Of a stretch of 64,000 nucleotides of DNA, positions 11,104 through 22,880 are shown piece after piece; position 1 is the first letter of the stretch, and each line of letters opens with the position of its first letter. This DNA comes from Brachionus plicatilis. Its lineage: Eukaryota > Rotifera > Eurotatoria > Ploima > Brachionidae. The position numbers and the translations under genes were made by a program. Below the pieces are notes generated by a model that saw only the letters and a list, made by a program, of their open reading frames with translations, made no database searches and was not told the DNA's origin. Location: the NCBI GenBank assembly GCA_010279815.1, contig QEOQ01000602.1:427120-491119 (forward strand), read 5' to 3'.

Positions 11104-12399
11104 ATGTCAAATTTTGTAATTTTGGTAATTTTTTCAATTTTTCTGATCAATCATGGCCACTCATTTGAACTCAACCACAAACTGGACGATCTTTTCCGAA
11201 TTTATGAACAAGTAAGCTTTAGCACCACCAATTTCAAAGTCTAGTTTCTTGATTTCCAAGATGCTAATGTCAGACAAATCAAACGAAGAAAAGCAAGTCG
11301 AATTCTTCAAAGTGTTCAACCCATCAGAGGATCTAAAATTGCAGACCAAAATTGGTCAAGTCGGAGGACTGGACACTAATATGAATGGCAATTTGGTTGT
11401 ATTCCACCGTGGCTCCAGAGTTTGGCAATTCGAGTAATTAAATAAAATTAAAGAAAAAATATTAAATTTTTTTTTAATTTTAAGCTCATTTATGGGAAAT
11501 AATTTTAATAAAAATAAATACAAAGCAATCAAAGAAAACACTTTGACTCTGATAGATGTGAAAAAATCAGAAGAAATTTTTTCTTGGGGAGCCAACCGCT
11601 TCTACATGCCTCACGGACTGACCATTGATTTTGACAATAATATCTGGGTTACAGATGTAGCGTTGCATCAAGTGATGAAATTTAATCCAAGGAACCTGGA
11701 GGAGCCAGAGCTTGTGCTAGGAGTTGAATTTAAACCAGGAAATGGCGAGAATCAATTTTGCAAACCAACTGATGTGTCTGTGTCGGAAACAAGCGGTCAC
11801 GTGTTTGTCTCGGACGGCTACTGCAACCATCGAGTAGTTGAATTTGACAAAAGTGGTCATTTTTTGGGAGTTTATGAAGACAAAAAACATCCGCTCCAAG
11901 TGGTACATAGTGTTGCCTTGGTGGAAAAATTAAATTTGGTGTGTACAGTAAGTCGCCAAGATGGTCGAATTGTTTGCTTTGACATTAAAACAAGAGAAAA
12001 AGTGCACGAAGTAACCCACAAAGACATGAAAAACTGCTATGCCATTGAATACGATCCAAACAATCAAGTAATGCACGCGGCTGCTGGTCTCAATCAAGGC
12101 TCTGGTAAAATTTTCTTCAGAAAAAGTTCAATTTTGTTCAAGTTTTAAATTTTTGATTTAAATTTTTCAAGATTCATACGGATTTACGTTCTATGCAGAT
12201 GAGTCCAGATTTGGTCAATTTAAGCAAAGATGGAATTCGCTAGAAAGGGTTGGAAAATAGGAAAATTATTTTGAAAAAAATTTATTTATTGTTATTTAAG
12301 GATTTGGAAGGTGTACATGACATAGCTTTGTCACCTGACGGCTCGGCTATCTATCTGGGACAATTGAATGGTGAAATCGATGAATTTACCTATGAATAA
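11104..12399 (+). CDS. Pal: Peptidyl-alpha-hydroxyglycine alpha-amidating lyase (PAL), secreted
   Basis: Five exons: 11104-11211, 11261-11433, 11485-12104, 12172-12248 and 12301-12399. All have GT-AG introns of 49-67 nt and total 358 codons. PAL cleaves peptidyl-alpha-hydroxyglycine to the C-terminal amide plus glyoxylate, the last step of neuropeptide amidation in the secretory pathway. Residues 1-20 form a signal peptide (F-V-I-L-V-I-F-S-I-F-L). The rest is the NHL-type six-bladed propeller: FHRGSRVW, then S-F across the exon 2/3 join, FYMPHGLTID, WVTDVALHQV, CKPTDV, VFVSDGYCNHRVVEF, VVHSVALV and GVHDIALSPDG. The arginine, tyrosine and three histidines that correspond to the known catalytic and zinc-binding residues of rat PAL are all kept. 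No monooxygenase (PHM) domain is attached, as in other invertebrate single-function PALs. The exon 2 start could shift slightly. Confidence 0.9.
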
Positions 12400-15300
12400 A
12401 CTAATTTTAAATTTGATCAAAATAAACTATATCCTTCTGTGAACATATTTGTGTCTATGTGTGTATCTATCAAATAAATGATGAATTTGCCGGTTCAGTC
12501 TTAGTGAAAAAAATTTTTGATTTAAAATTTTTAAAAAATTCTTTTATTGGTTTTTAATCAGAATTATTTTTTAAAATTTTATTCTGTCAATAAATTTTTT
12601 TTTTTAAATAATTACTAGCTAAAATACCAATTTTATTCAAATTGATATTGAAAAAACTTTTTATTATTAAAAAATGTATTTAGATTCATTTTGTGTTCTA
12701 TTTCTATTATTTTTTTATCTTGCTATATTTTTCTAAATTAACACTATTTGCACTGAAGCGATATGAACATTTTTGTAATGAAATTTTGAGAACCCTAGAA
12801 AGATAATTTAAAAAATGGATCAGATCCGGAACTTCAAAAGAATTCGAACTCAAATCAATTGATTACAAATCTCACTGATTTACTCAACTTTTTGTTAATT
12901 CAATACTTTAATTCGGTTTTGTTTTATTCACCTTTTACCCAAAAAAAAATTTTTCAATCAATTCCTAACCCCTCATTGTCTTTTTCAATAAATAATTCAA
13001 AACAATTTAATATTTTTTTATTTGATAAGAAAAAAAAAATTGAATATTTTTTTAACTAATTCACTTAATTAATTAATTTAAGTAAAAATTTCACCACAGT
13101 CGGTCATGAGTTGATCACCAAACCTAAATTTATAAAAAAAGTATTATTATATCCTTAATTCAAAAAAGACTTAATTTTATAGATTTATTGAAAGCATTAA
13201 AGAATGCAGAATTAATATATTGGGGCGAACTTAAATTGTCAACAATTAAATTATCAGCTATCTTAAAAAAATATAATCTTCCAACAGTATAAAAAGTCAA
13301 TAGTATAATTTGTCAACATTTTTTATTAATAGATAAATAAAAGAAAAAGAAAACATAATTTATCAGCTAATTAAATAATTAATTAAAAAAAGGGAAAATT
13401 AAGCTTTTATATTGAATTTTACGGTTTTACATTCTGACTCAGTTGTTACTGGTACTGACGGAAAGACGGTAAGGCATTGCTCATTGACACATTTGTTAAA
13501 ATTAATTTGTTTCGCATTTCATTTTGCCTTTGCCTATAATAAAGGTTATTTTCAATAGACAAAATGCTCTTACCAGTATTTCCTTGGATAAATTTCAAAG
13601 GCATTTTTTTTAATTTTAAAGTTAAATTTAAGTTAATTTGTTTAAATCAAGGGTTTTTATAAGCCAGAAATAAAGAGCATGTTCCTAAGATAGAGTGCAT
13701 TATTTTAGCACCTTCTCGCCAAGAATCTGTTTAGATTAGGGTTAGTAGAATCCCAATTATTATGTTATATTAATTAGTTATATTAATTAGTTATATTAAT
13801 TAGCTTTTAATTTCTTCAATTAAATAAAAATTGACAAATTTTACTATTTTGTTATTTTTTTTTATTTTTTTATTGTTGAAAAATTATACTGTTAGTAAAA
13901 AAAAAAATTGGAATATTATACAGTTGATAAATTAATTGTTGATAAAATATACAGTTGATAAATCAATTGTTGACAATCTATACTCGGCCAATATATTGAT
14001 AGAACAGAAGATGTATGAGTTGCTCCATATATAGAAATATACAGAAATGTTTTGGTCAGTCTGAATTATAGCTATGAGGTTTTTTTTTGTAACAAAAATT
14101 TACAAATCTCAAAAAATGCATTTGAATATGAGAATCAAACGTTTTATTGATTAAAAATTATTGATTTGAGAATTAAATCTAATTGTACAATAATTGTTAT
14201 TAAAATATAAAGTAAGAATTGTCATACATATCGTAAATTTCTACAAAAATATAAATTATAAATTATAAACTAGTTATATGATTAAACAAGATAGAGACTA
14301 GATATCTTAATATCTTACGAGACTTAATATCCATCCAAAACTATCTTTTATAATTGTTAAGACTGACGTTCTTATTTTTTTCTTTTAAAACATTTTCTTT
14401 TTGAAAATTCAAGATAAATGATCTTAGTAAAATTCAAAAAAATTGGTTAATCGAGTTTTAATTTTTAGTCATTTTTTTTAAACAGAATTTTGAACTTTGG
14501 TCAGAATTTTGAAAAAAAAAAAAAAAACTTGGACTTGACTTGGGACTAGTGATTTGTGACTTTTAAACAACTCTGATTAATATCATGGTTTAAACTTGCT
14601 TGCTACAAGATGTTTTTGATAGTATATGTTTGCTTGTTTTTGCTACAATTGTCATTAATTGTTTTTCTTAATATTGAAAAAAATCCAGTGTTAAAAAATT
14701 GGATTAATTTGAAACAACTTAAAACCCATTTTAAAATTGAATATCATTTAAAAGAAAAAACAAAAAATGAAAAAAATTAGAATGATATTCAAATTTAAAT
14801 CAATTATTTTCAAGATTTATACTAAAGCTAGGGATTTATTATGAAATTTAAACAAATTAAAAAAAAAATGTTTTTTAAAATTTTCTGCAATAAAATTCAG
14901 CTGATATCAACTTTGTGAAGCCCAAATTAAGTCTCTGAAAAACTCTGCAAGTCTACAAAGCACTAAATATAATAGGAAATTATTAGGGGGTACAGAGTTC
15001 GTATCAGCTTCTGAGTTTATTACATAAAGACTTATAAAATTTGATCTTAATTTTTTAAAATTAGATTTAAAATTATTTTTAAAAAATCATAAAAAAATGA
15101 AAGTTGAACAATCCAAAAATTAAAAAAAAAACAATAGAAATTAACAAAAGAAAATAAATGTTTGTTTTTTTTTTCAATCGAATACTTTGGTTACTGTCTT
15201 TGTTATATAAAATTTATTATCAACACTTTTTTATTAAGTTTTTACCAGCCGGAAAATCTACCGGTTTGGTCAGTAGTTGGTATTATTAATTACCACGAGT

Positions 15301-16442
15301 CTGGAGGTCTTCCAGTTTAGGTCTAAAAATTGATGATTTATTGTTTTGAATTGAATTTTAATTTGGGAAAAAAATTCTTCAAAAATAGCTTATAAATTTA
15401 AAACCGAGAGTAATTTCTTTTAAATTTCAAAAAAAAAATTAGACCTTCTTCATGACATTCATGCCATTATCCAATACAAGTTTTATTGTTTTGTTTAAGG
15501 CAATATTAAAGCAATAATTTAAATAATAAAAAATAAAAAATGTTATTATTTAAATATCTAAGTTGGTTTGATTTAATTTTATACTCAATGCTTTAACGAA
15601 GTAAAAATTTTTTAATTTAAGTAAGTAAGTACAATTTATAAAAAAATAAATATTACATTATTTAATTTTTAATCTGAGTTTTTTGACAATTAGAGCTTAA
15701 TTTTTAATTAATTTGAATAAATTAAAGATTAATTACTCTTTTATCAAAATTTCTAAAAAAATAAAATATTTCTTAAAAAATTATCTAAAACTAAATAATC
15801 TATGTTTGAAACACTATATTTAAATTCAATAGAGCGACAGTTATAATGATTCAAAGAAAAGAGTGTTTACTTCGAGATTTACTTCGGTGCATGGTCCAAA
15901 AGCGTATGATAATTTGCGGTGTAGCATAATCGAACGAGGGAATACGGTTTTTAATTTATAATTAAGATTTTTGTAAATTATAAAAAAAATTAATATAAAA
16001 GAAAATCAAGTTCCTAAAACACTAAAGAAATAAAAAAGACGTCAAAGCTCTTAAATAATTTGGAAATTTTTGTTTTTAAAACAATTTACGTAAATGTTTA
16101 AAAATTTACCTAATGTCACGATAAACCTAATAAACTTGTGATTTTTTACTTTTGAAAATTTACTTTATTTTTCTTAAATTTTGGAAAAAACAAAAAGCAG
16201 AACATTAATATATTTTTATTACAAAATTTAGGTACTTTTTCTTAAATTAGTTATCATTTTTTGTTGTCTTTTAGAGGGTCTTGACTTGAAATATACTTAA
16301 TTATTTTGCAACTAAAAAAAATATTTTTATAAATTTTTTACTGACAAAAATTATTTTTTTCATGAATATTATCAATATAAAAATTCCAAATTTGCTAAAA
16401 TGCGAATAACTAAACCGAAAAATCTCAATTCAAGATTCTTTC
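12400..16442. other. Long AT-rich intergenic region
   Basis: About 4 kb with no supported gene. It contains the inverted-repeat candidate at 13216-13998. Short reading frames here are poly-F/K/N-rich and look like chance. Poly-A/T tracts are common. Confidence 0.5.
13216..13998. repeat. Candidate non-autonomous DNA element with inverted ends
   Basis: The left end reads ATATATTGGGGCGAACTTAA followed by attgtcaacaattaaattatca. The complement of the right end reads atatattggccgagtatag followed by attgtcaacaattgatttatca. The match runs about 38 bp with a few differences. The motif gttgataaat/ttatcaac recurs several times just inside both ends. Flanks are TATA-like, so the target duplication (TA or TATA) cannot be fixed. 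No ORF lies inside. Confidence 0.5.
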
Positions 16443-17357
16443 TTAAACTTCAAATTGAAAAACTGTGAGCATATCAATTGTATCTTTGATAAGGTTTTTT
16501 TGGTAGCCAGGAACATTACCAATCCATTTACCTAAATAATCAGGATTTATCTTTTTCTTCAAGCCATCTTGAGACCATTCATATTGAGACATTTTAATTT
16601 CACTGCCAATATACTTTTGGTGTTTGAGCATTCTTTTTGACCATTTGATCCCCAAAAAATCAGTCATTTTTCGTGTCTCTTTCTCAGGATTTTTTACCAA
16701 AGAGTCATACCTTAATACCATACAAAAATTTGGACCAGTTCGTAAACACTGATTGTACGAATCACGATTATCTTCATTCCATCTTTTTAAAAACTTGAAA
16801 AATTCTTCAAAAGTAATTTTAGAATAATTTCTTTTTAAGAAAGAGTAAGCCACCTCTCGGCCATCTCTTACAACAAAAATGAACTTGGAATTAGGGAAAA
16901 TTTTTTTTAAAAATTCAATATGACGTCTATTACTGGGCTCTTTGTTGCACACTCGTTCTGCATTGGACCTAATGTTCGAAAGCATAACATAATAAATGGC
17001 AAGACCCACCGATTTGTCCAAGGTATTATTTTTGATTCCCGCTGCTTTCATAAACCATAACGATGTCTTGTCATTTTTGTACATTTTTTTCATGAAATCA
17101 AGGATTAATTGGATAAATTTGGTCTCTGGACCGCACTTGACTGATGGATTTACATCTAATAAAGATCGGACAAGAGAAGTACCTGAACTCATTGATCCTC
17201 CTATAAAAATTGTCTCATGCTCAAGAAATCCTTCCAATTGTTCAATTTTTCTCCTTATTGAAGTTTTATTACTTTTTTTTATTTCACTGTATATTTCATA
17301 TAAAAAAATAATGCCAAAAATTAAAAAAAACATATTTTTCAAATTCTTTAAGTTCAT
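16443..17357 (-). CDS. Tyrosylprotein sulfotransferase-like protein (type II Golgi membrane)
   Basis: A single 304-codon exon. TPSTs move sulfate from PAPS to tyrosines of secretory proteins in the trans-Golgi. Residues 9-25 (M-F-F-L-I-F-G-I-I-F-L-Y) form one N-terminal membrane anchor. The 5'-phosphosulfate loop reads IFIGGSMSSGTSLVRSLLD; canonical TPSTs have P-R-S-G-T-T, so the arginine is serine here. It is followed by N-P-S-V-K-C-G-P-E-T-K, where the family has C-G-E-E-T-R, keeping one of the two glutamates. Then come V-C-N-K-E-P, the 3'-phosphate block FIFVVRDGREVAYSFLKR, L-R-Y-D-S-L-V-K-N-P-E, and L-G-K-W-I-G-N-V-P. The fold and order are clearly TPST, but the loop changes mean activity is not certain. 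The length is shorter than the human enzymes (about 370) through a shorter C-terminus. Confidence 0.82.
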   Translation of the reverse strand: MNLKNLKNMFFLIFGIIFLYEIYSEIKKSNKTSIRRKIEQLEGFLEHETIFIGGSMSSGTSLVRSLLDVNPSVKCGPETKFIQLILDFMKKMYKNDKTSLWFMKAAGIKNNTLDKSVGLAIYYVMLSNIRSNAERVCNKEPSNRRHIEFLKKIFPNSKFIFVVRDGREVAYSFLKRNYSKITFEEFFKFLKRWNEDNRDSYNQCLRTGPNFCMVLRYDSLVKNPEKETRKMTDFLGIKWSKRMLKHQKYIGSEIKMSQYEWSQDGLKKKINPDYLGKWIGNVPGYQKNLIKDTIDMLTVFQFEV

Positions 17358-17813
17358 ATCAAAGAAAATAGTATTTTTAGTAAAATAATAAAAAAAGAGA
17401 AACTAAGCTTTATTTTTAAAGATAATATAAATAATCAGAAAACTTTTTAAAATATTTAAATTATTTCGAAATTCTATACTCTTGGAATTCATGGAATTTT
17501 CAATTTTTTAATTTATTTCTTAAATCTTACCAATTTTTGTAAAATATTGTTTTGTAATGATATACAAAATTAATAAAATAAGTTTCAATTATTCCAATTT
17601 TTTTTGATTAAGAGAATAAAATTTGCAAAGATTTCAAAAAGAATTTTTTATCTTTGTTTTGACTTAATTTTCTATTGACCACTCAATCCATAAATCCTAT
17701 TCAAACAGATTACATATTTTAATCTCAAATTTCTTTTATTTTTAGGCAATATGATCCAACTAAGACTTAAAATTTTGCCTATAAAAGACTTTTATTTTTA
17801 AATTTATTTCAAA
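17358..17813. other. Intergenic spacer between divergent genes
   Basis: This 456-bp AT-rich gap separates the start of the sulfotransferase gene (minus) from the start of the EGF gene (plus), so it should hold both promoters. No specific site stands out. Confidence 0.5.
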
Positions 17814-19134
17814 ATGACCAAGTACATATTTTTAATAGTCTTTGATATTTTACTCGGCTTGAGTGCCATTAGTATCCGTAACAATTGTAGTTTGGTAAAT
17901 CCATGCATGAATTTGGCCAAATGTTCTGACCAAAATGGAATTGAGTGCTTGTGCAGTCGAGGATTTAGCGGAAGTCTGTGTGAAATATGTACTTGATCAC
18001 TAAAAATCCGCGGAAAAAAAATGACTTAAATATTTTATTAAGGGCCTAGAGAATGTTTGTCCGATTTTTGTCTAAACCATGGAACATGTGTAATGGCCAG
18101 GCAAATTCCGAGATGCATTTGCAAAGTAATATTCAAAAATTTTTTAATAAAAAAGCTAATTTTTCATTCAAGCCGGAATTTAGCGGGAAATTCTGCGAAT
18201 TTAGTCCTTTCACAGCTCCTGAAGAAACTACTACAAACACATTAGCTACCACTAGTACCACCGAGAGCATAACAGAACCAATTGAACTAAATAAAACAAT
18301 TGTAACTAGTACAATAGAATCAGAAAAATTAATAATTCAGACAGAGGCTCCTTACAGACAAAATTCTAGTGTTGACGATCAAGACTTGGTGAAGAGTGGG
18401 GTTGATTCTTTGAAAAGCTCAATTTGTGATTATCAGCCTTGTTTAAATAATGCAGAGTGCATTGACTTAAATGATACTGAGTTCAAATTTTATTGTGTAT
18501 GTCCGGAAAATTATTCCGGGTTATTATGTGAAAAAGTTGTGAAAACAACTACTGTGAAAGAAGTGAAATTATCAGAAATTAGTGAATCGAGTTTCTTGGC
18601 TGTACCAGAGAATGAATATTCAGATGAATGGAAGTCGACTAAATCAAACATTTTTATAATAACAGAAAAGAATAACCTTAATAACACACGAAAATCGGTT
18701 TGTAAAAATAAAATATTTTTTAAGACAATTTTTTTTTTTAAATGTTAAACAGTTTTGTGCTCAAATGAGGCCATGTGATAACAATGCTCAATGTGTCGAT
18801 TTGGAACCAACACTTGAAGATCCCAGAACATTTATATGTTTGTGTAGCAATGGTAGAATTATTTCTTAGCTTTTTTAAATATTGAATATTTGAAAAAAAA
18901 AATTATCTAAAAGAGTATACAGGAGCATTTTGTCATGTTAAAAAGACCAAAAGTGTATGTTCAATAAATCCATGTTTTAATTCAGGTAAATTTGTGTTTT
19001 CATTGATTATTATTGTTAATTATTGAATTTGATTAATTCCAGGAATATGTGTTCCTTCAAGCGATAACATTTCGTATACATGTGATTGTCTGAGTGGGTT
19101 TTCCGGAGACTACTGTGAATTGAAATTAGTTTAA
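17814..19134 (+). CDS. Secreted protein with five EGF-like domains and a Thr-rich linker
   Basis: Six exons: 17814-17988, 18043-18125, 18173-18697, 18753-18852, 18914-18985 and 19043-19134, with introns of 47-61 nt. They total 348 codons and keep the frame throughout. Residues 1-20 are a signal peptide. Five six-cysteine EGF modules follow: about 25-56, 63-94, 170-206, 263-304 and 311-345. Each ends in the usual C-x-C-x-x-x-(Y/F)-S/T-G-x-x-C pattern, and several modules are split by introns. Between modules 2 and 3 lies a Thr/Ser-rich stretch (T-T-T-N-T-L-A-T-T-S-T-T) likely to be O-glycosylated, and modules 3 and 4 are joined by another acidic/Ser linker. There is no membrane segment and no GPI-type tail, so I predict a soluble extracellular adhesive or matrix protein. 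I do not recognise an orthologue. Confidence 0.83.
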
Positions 19135-20469
19135 TAAATTTAATTTTTAATATGGATTTACTTTTTTTTTAAAAATGAGACAAAGTCTAATTTTATTTTT
19201 AAATTATAATAAATAATAAAATAAATATCTTGTTTTAGTTCTCTAAATAATTAGTTTTAGTATTAAATACATTCCGTTATTTTTTTTTTAATTTTTACAA
19301 CTCATTAATTCACAAAATGTCACTTTGATTCAAGTTTAAATTTCAAGATGCCTTAAATTAAAAGTTTTTTAAAATAGTTATTCTACTCTTTAGTTCTAAG
19401 CCTTTTTTCTGCAAGTTACAATCAATTTATAAATATTTCTGAATTTTTTTTTTTTAAAAGAGCATAATTTAATTTAATTTTTTCCACCAGGTTTTGAACA
19501 GAACAATATTAGAATAAGACTGAATAAAAATTAATTTTCGTTTTCTATAGTGTCTTCAGAGTTGACGCTTATCTTTTGTATTGTTGTTTAACAATAAAGC
19601 CGATTTAAAATTCGATCTGATTAAAAAAATAAAAATAAAAATTAAAATAGATAAGTAATAAAATTTTTTTATTTTAAAATGTTTATTCAGTAAAAATAGA
19701 TAAAAAAATTATTAATCGTATTTTTTTTCCGACAAATTTTGACAAGAAGAATATTGAATCGAAGAAAAAGATTTTAAAATTTGAAAAAAAAACTTTTAAT
19801 AAAGTTAAAAGATCAATCATTTCAATTTTTGTTTATTTTTGTAGAAAAATCATGCTAAATAATTTTTTATTGAAAAAAATAAAAATTATGAAAATTCAGG
19901 TATATTGTTGTTTATTTGTTTATTTGTTTTCTGTACTGAGCTAAAGCTCCTTCAGAATAAGTTAAAAAGTAAAATAAAAAAAATAAAATTAAAATTAATA
20001 AAATGAGATATCAAAATTAAAAATTAAATATATTGTAAAAACAAAACAACATATCACCGAAAACTTTTTAAAAAAAATTTCAAATTAGATTGACTTAATA
20101 AAATAACAAACTTAAATAATTAAGTTAAATTTTTCAAAATGAATTAACTTAGAATTCTTTTAGAAACTTATCAAATCAGATACGATTAAATTTGTGTCAA
20201 CTGCAAATTAAATGTGTTTTTTTTTCCGTTTTTTGTGTTAAAATTAAAATAATTATTTTTAAGTCTTTGCAACATCAGATTTTTAGAAAAAATTCATGTT
20301 CTTTAAAATCAAATATATTTTTTTAAGATTTAAAATTTAAAATTTTAATTTCTAAATAAAAAAAAATATTACTTTTTTTTCAATCCAAGAATGAATCGAA
20401 AAAAAAATATTTTCTACCTATTTTATGTGATTCAAATTGTGATGCTACTGGAATATTTCATATGATTAA
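19135..20469. other. AT-rich intergenic region with a LINE/SINE-like tail
   Basis: Nothing coding is supported. On the minus strand at 19953-19905 a hairpin (GAGCTTTAGCTC) is followed by AAACAAATAAAC-type repeats, which looks like the 3' tail of a short retroposon. Confidence 0.4.
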
Positions 20470-20826
20470 GTGCAAAAAATGAACAGAATTTTTTATATCA
20501 GGATCTCAAAACGGTCAACAAGAAAAAGAATTTTAGAAAATTTATACTCAATAAAAAAGTTTAGCAAAAATTTAAGAAAATCGCTCTGTAATTTTGACAA
20601 ATGTTCTGCAGTCTCGATTCATTTCAATTTACATGGTCACACTGATCAAGATTTTTCTTTCACAATATTTAAATCAAAAATTGATAATGATTCCATAAGA
20701 AAATCAACCTTAGCCGATTTAATTAATTTATTCCTTAAACTTCAAATGCAAATTTTAAATAAAATTATTTATAAGTTAGATAAAATCAGAACTTTAATTT
20801 TTTTTAAATCGTTTCTACATAAATAA
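20470..20826 (+). pseudogene. Penelope-like element remnant: GIY-YIG endonuclease tail
   Basis: This 118-codon frame reads like the end of a Penelope-like polyprotein. Degraded R-I-F-Y-I-R-I-S-K-R-S-T-R-K-R-I sits where Y-V-G-E-T-x-R-S-L-K-x-R-I is expected, then a Cys pair (C-N-F-D-K-C), then SIHFNLHGHTDQDFSFTIF, matching the H-F-N-x-x-G-H-x-x-x-D-(F/L) block at the end of PLE GIY-YIG domains. No upstream reverse transcriptase is recognisable, so it is a 5'-truncated, decayed copy. Identification rests on this one block. Confidence 0.55.
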
Positions 20827-21222
20827 ATTTTAAAATAAAATTTAAATTGTTTTATTCGATTTAAGCCACCATAATATGACCCTTATTTTTCTGAAAATTT
20901 TCATGTGTTTTATTTAATTTATACTTTATTCTTTTTCAAACTCTTGCTCTAAAAAATAAATTTATATCAATTTCACCAAGACTTAGACTTAGAGCGTTTT
21001 CCAAGACAAATAACAGTATATATCAAAAAATTAATCATAAATTATATATTTTTATTAATAAAAATATTGATTTTTCCACACGAATAAGATCAATAAGTCT
21101 ATTGATAAAACTTCTGGTCTGAACATAATTTTTGTAATAATAGCATTTAGAAAAATCTGGAAACTAGTCTGCCCATTTTAGTTCAATTTTATTCTCAATC
21201 ATTTAGAAAAAAAAAAACCAAA
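20827..21222. other. Intergenic spacer
   Basis: AT-rich 396-bp gap upstream of the TMEM35-like gene. No distinct feature is seen. Confidence 0.5.
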
Positions 21223-21776
21223 ATGATAAGATCACTTCCCCTAACAGCTCTGTCACTTTTGCTGGGCTTTTTTTTTATTTTTGTTGGTCTCATAAAAGTA
21301 ACACCAAAAGTCAATCCAGATATATACAAGGACATGGTGAGTTCAGGCTAATAATTTTTTTATCTAAAACTAAATTATTTTTATAGCAACAAGAATTTGG
21401 ACGATTTAACAAAGTATTTCCATTTTACAAATTGACCGGATGGAGACCATATGCAAAAAATTTTCGTCTATTTACTGGCTGGCTGGAGGTGGTTTGTGGT
21501 GCAATTTTGGTCATGATACCAGGTCCATTGAAAGAATTGGCTAGCTTTTTGCTGCTGATAGTAATGGTTGGCGGATTTTACACTCATTTTGCCCTCAATG
21601 ATTCCTTCGAAAGAATTGCTCCCAGTCTTATATTTTCATTATTAATCATCTGTCGATTCATTATTTTGTATCAAGTAAAAAGAAAAGAGAAAAAAGAGGA
21701 GGAAATGATCAAAAAATTGTTGGAAGAATCAGCTCAAAACGAGACCAAGTCAAACGAATCTAAAAAAGATGAATGA
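21223..21776 (+). CDS. TMEM35/NACHO-like four-helix membrane protein
   Basis: Two exons, 21223-21336 and 21387-21776, joined in phase 0 through a 50-nt intron; 167 residues. The first helix reads L-L-L-G-F-F-F-I-F-V-G-L-I-K-V-T-P, then Y-K-D-M, T-G-W-R-P-Y, W-L-E-V-V-C-G-A-I-L-V-M-I-P-G, then F-L-L-L-I-V-M-V-G-G-F-Y-T-H and I-I-C-R-F-I-I-L. This order and spacing match TMEM35A (NACHO), an ER chaperone for nicotinic receptors in vertebrates, and its paralogue TMEM35B, in the DoxX-like superfamily. The tail is highly charged (K/E-rich coiled segment), cytosolic by prediction. Which of the two TMEM35 roles applies cannot be told from sequence. It converges on TMA7, whose stop is 94 bp away on the other strand. 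Confidence 0.8.
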
Positions 21777-21870
21777 TTTTTGTGTTAAATTTTTTTTCAT
21801 TAATAAAATTAAAATTAAGTTAAAAATTTTATTTAAAAAAAATCAAATCAATATTAAAGCGTGATGATAA

Positions 21871-22157
21871 TCACTTTTTGCCAAGGCCCTCTGAATAAAT
21901 AAAGTTAAAAAAAATTTTATTAAATTAACTGGTTTTTTACTTAATGGTCCTTTTTGAGAGGCAAGCTTGCGGGCCTCTTCTAGAGCCTTTTGTTGTTCAC
22001 GATTTTTCTTTTGTTGCTCCAAGTCCTCCTTTGAGCGAAGAAAAAAATTAATTATTGTGTCCAAGTGATCAAGCAATTTATTTACTTCAGTTGTTTCTGA
22101 TTTTTCCTTCTTGGGTTGCTTAAGAGGCTTCTTTTTACCACCATCGCGTCCGGACAT
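21871..22157 (-). CDS. TMA7: Translation machinery-associated protein 7 (TMA7/CCDC72)
   Basis: Three small exons: 22086-22157, 21941-22028 and 21871-21890, separated by introns of 57 and 50 nt, give a 59-residue protein. It starts MSGRDGGKKKPLKQPKK, the near-invariant TMA7 N-terminus. A charged helix rich in E, K, Q and R follows, then Q-K-G-P-L joined across the last splice to K-G-L-G-K-K before the stop. The final exon encodes only six residues, which is easy to miss: without splicing the frame runs on into intron sequence. TMA7 binds ribosomes and is tied to translation in yeast; it is found across eukaryotes. Confidence 0.9.
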
Positions 22158-22880
22158 TTTTTAAAATCTAAATGAAATCACAGTTACGGTAAAAAACACG
22201 TGCTGTAAAGTAGTTGACTTAGTTTTAATTTTTATTCCAAATTTTTCTTCATTTTTATTTGAATCATAAATTTTGTAATAAAAATGAATAAATATACTAT
22301 ATTAGGCCATGCATCACATATCATTTTTTCTCTAAATGCAAAATTAATATCATTTTTAATCAAAAAATTTAGTTTATTTTTTATGATAAACTTTTCATTT
22401 GACTAATTATTTTTGTTTTAATAAATTAAAAAAATGCATCCACCATCTAAAAATTGTTTGAGAAATTTTCAAAAACAAAATCAAAAATTTAAAAAAGGCA
22501 TTCAAAATAAACTAAGAATGTTTCATTAGTTTTAAAATTTGATGATGGACCCAGAAGCAAAAATTTAGGGTCTTACTTAAGATTTCAATTGCTTTTGACA
22601 TTCAAATCCATATTTATTAAGGTATGATATTTATTTTCGAGATAAATTTTTATTTTTTGCTTTACAATTAGTTTTAAAAGCAAAAAAAGAAAAGTCTTAA
22701 AAAATGTTGTGCTGGCCTAATAATTTTAGTCTAAACTAAAGATCCTAATACTAATATAAGTCCATTGTTCAAAATGTGCTTCTTGGTTAAAAATTTTTTT
22801 CATTTTTGATACCGTGAAGTTCTTGAAATAAAGAATTGAATTGTGGAAAATGTATAAGGAAATGTTTTTGATTTTAAATA
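22158..22880. other. AT-rich intergenic spacer
   Basis: No gene seen between TMA7 and the mariner element. Confidence 0.5.

Noticed and set aside
12859..13059. 66-codon plus-strand frame
   Set aside because: Low-complexity F/N/S/K composition, no splice context or domain.
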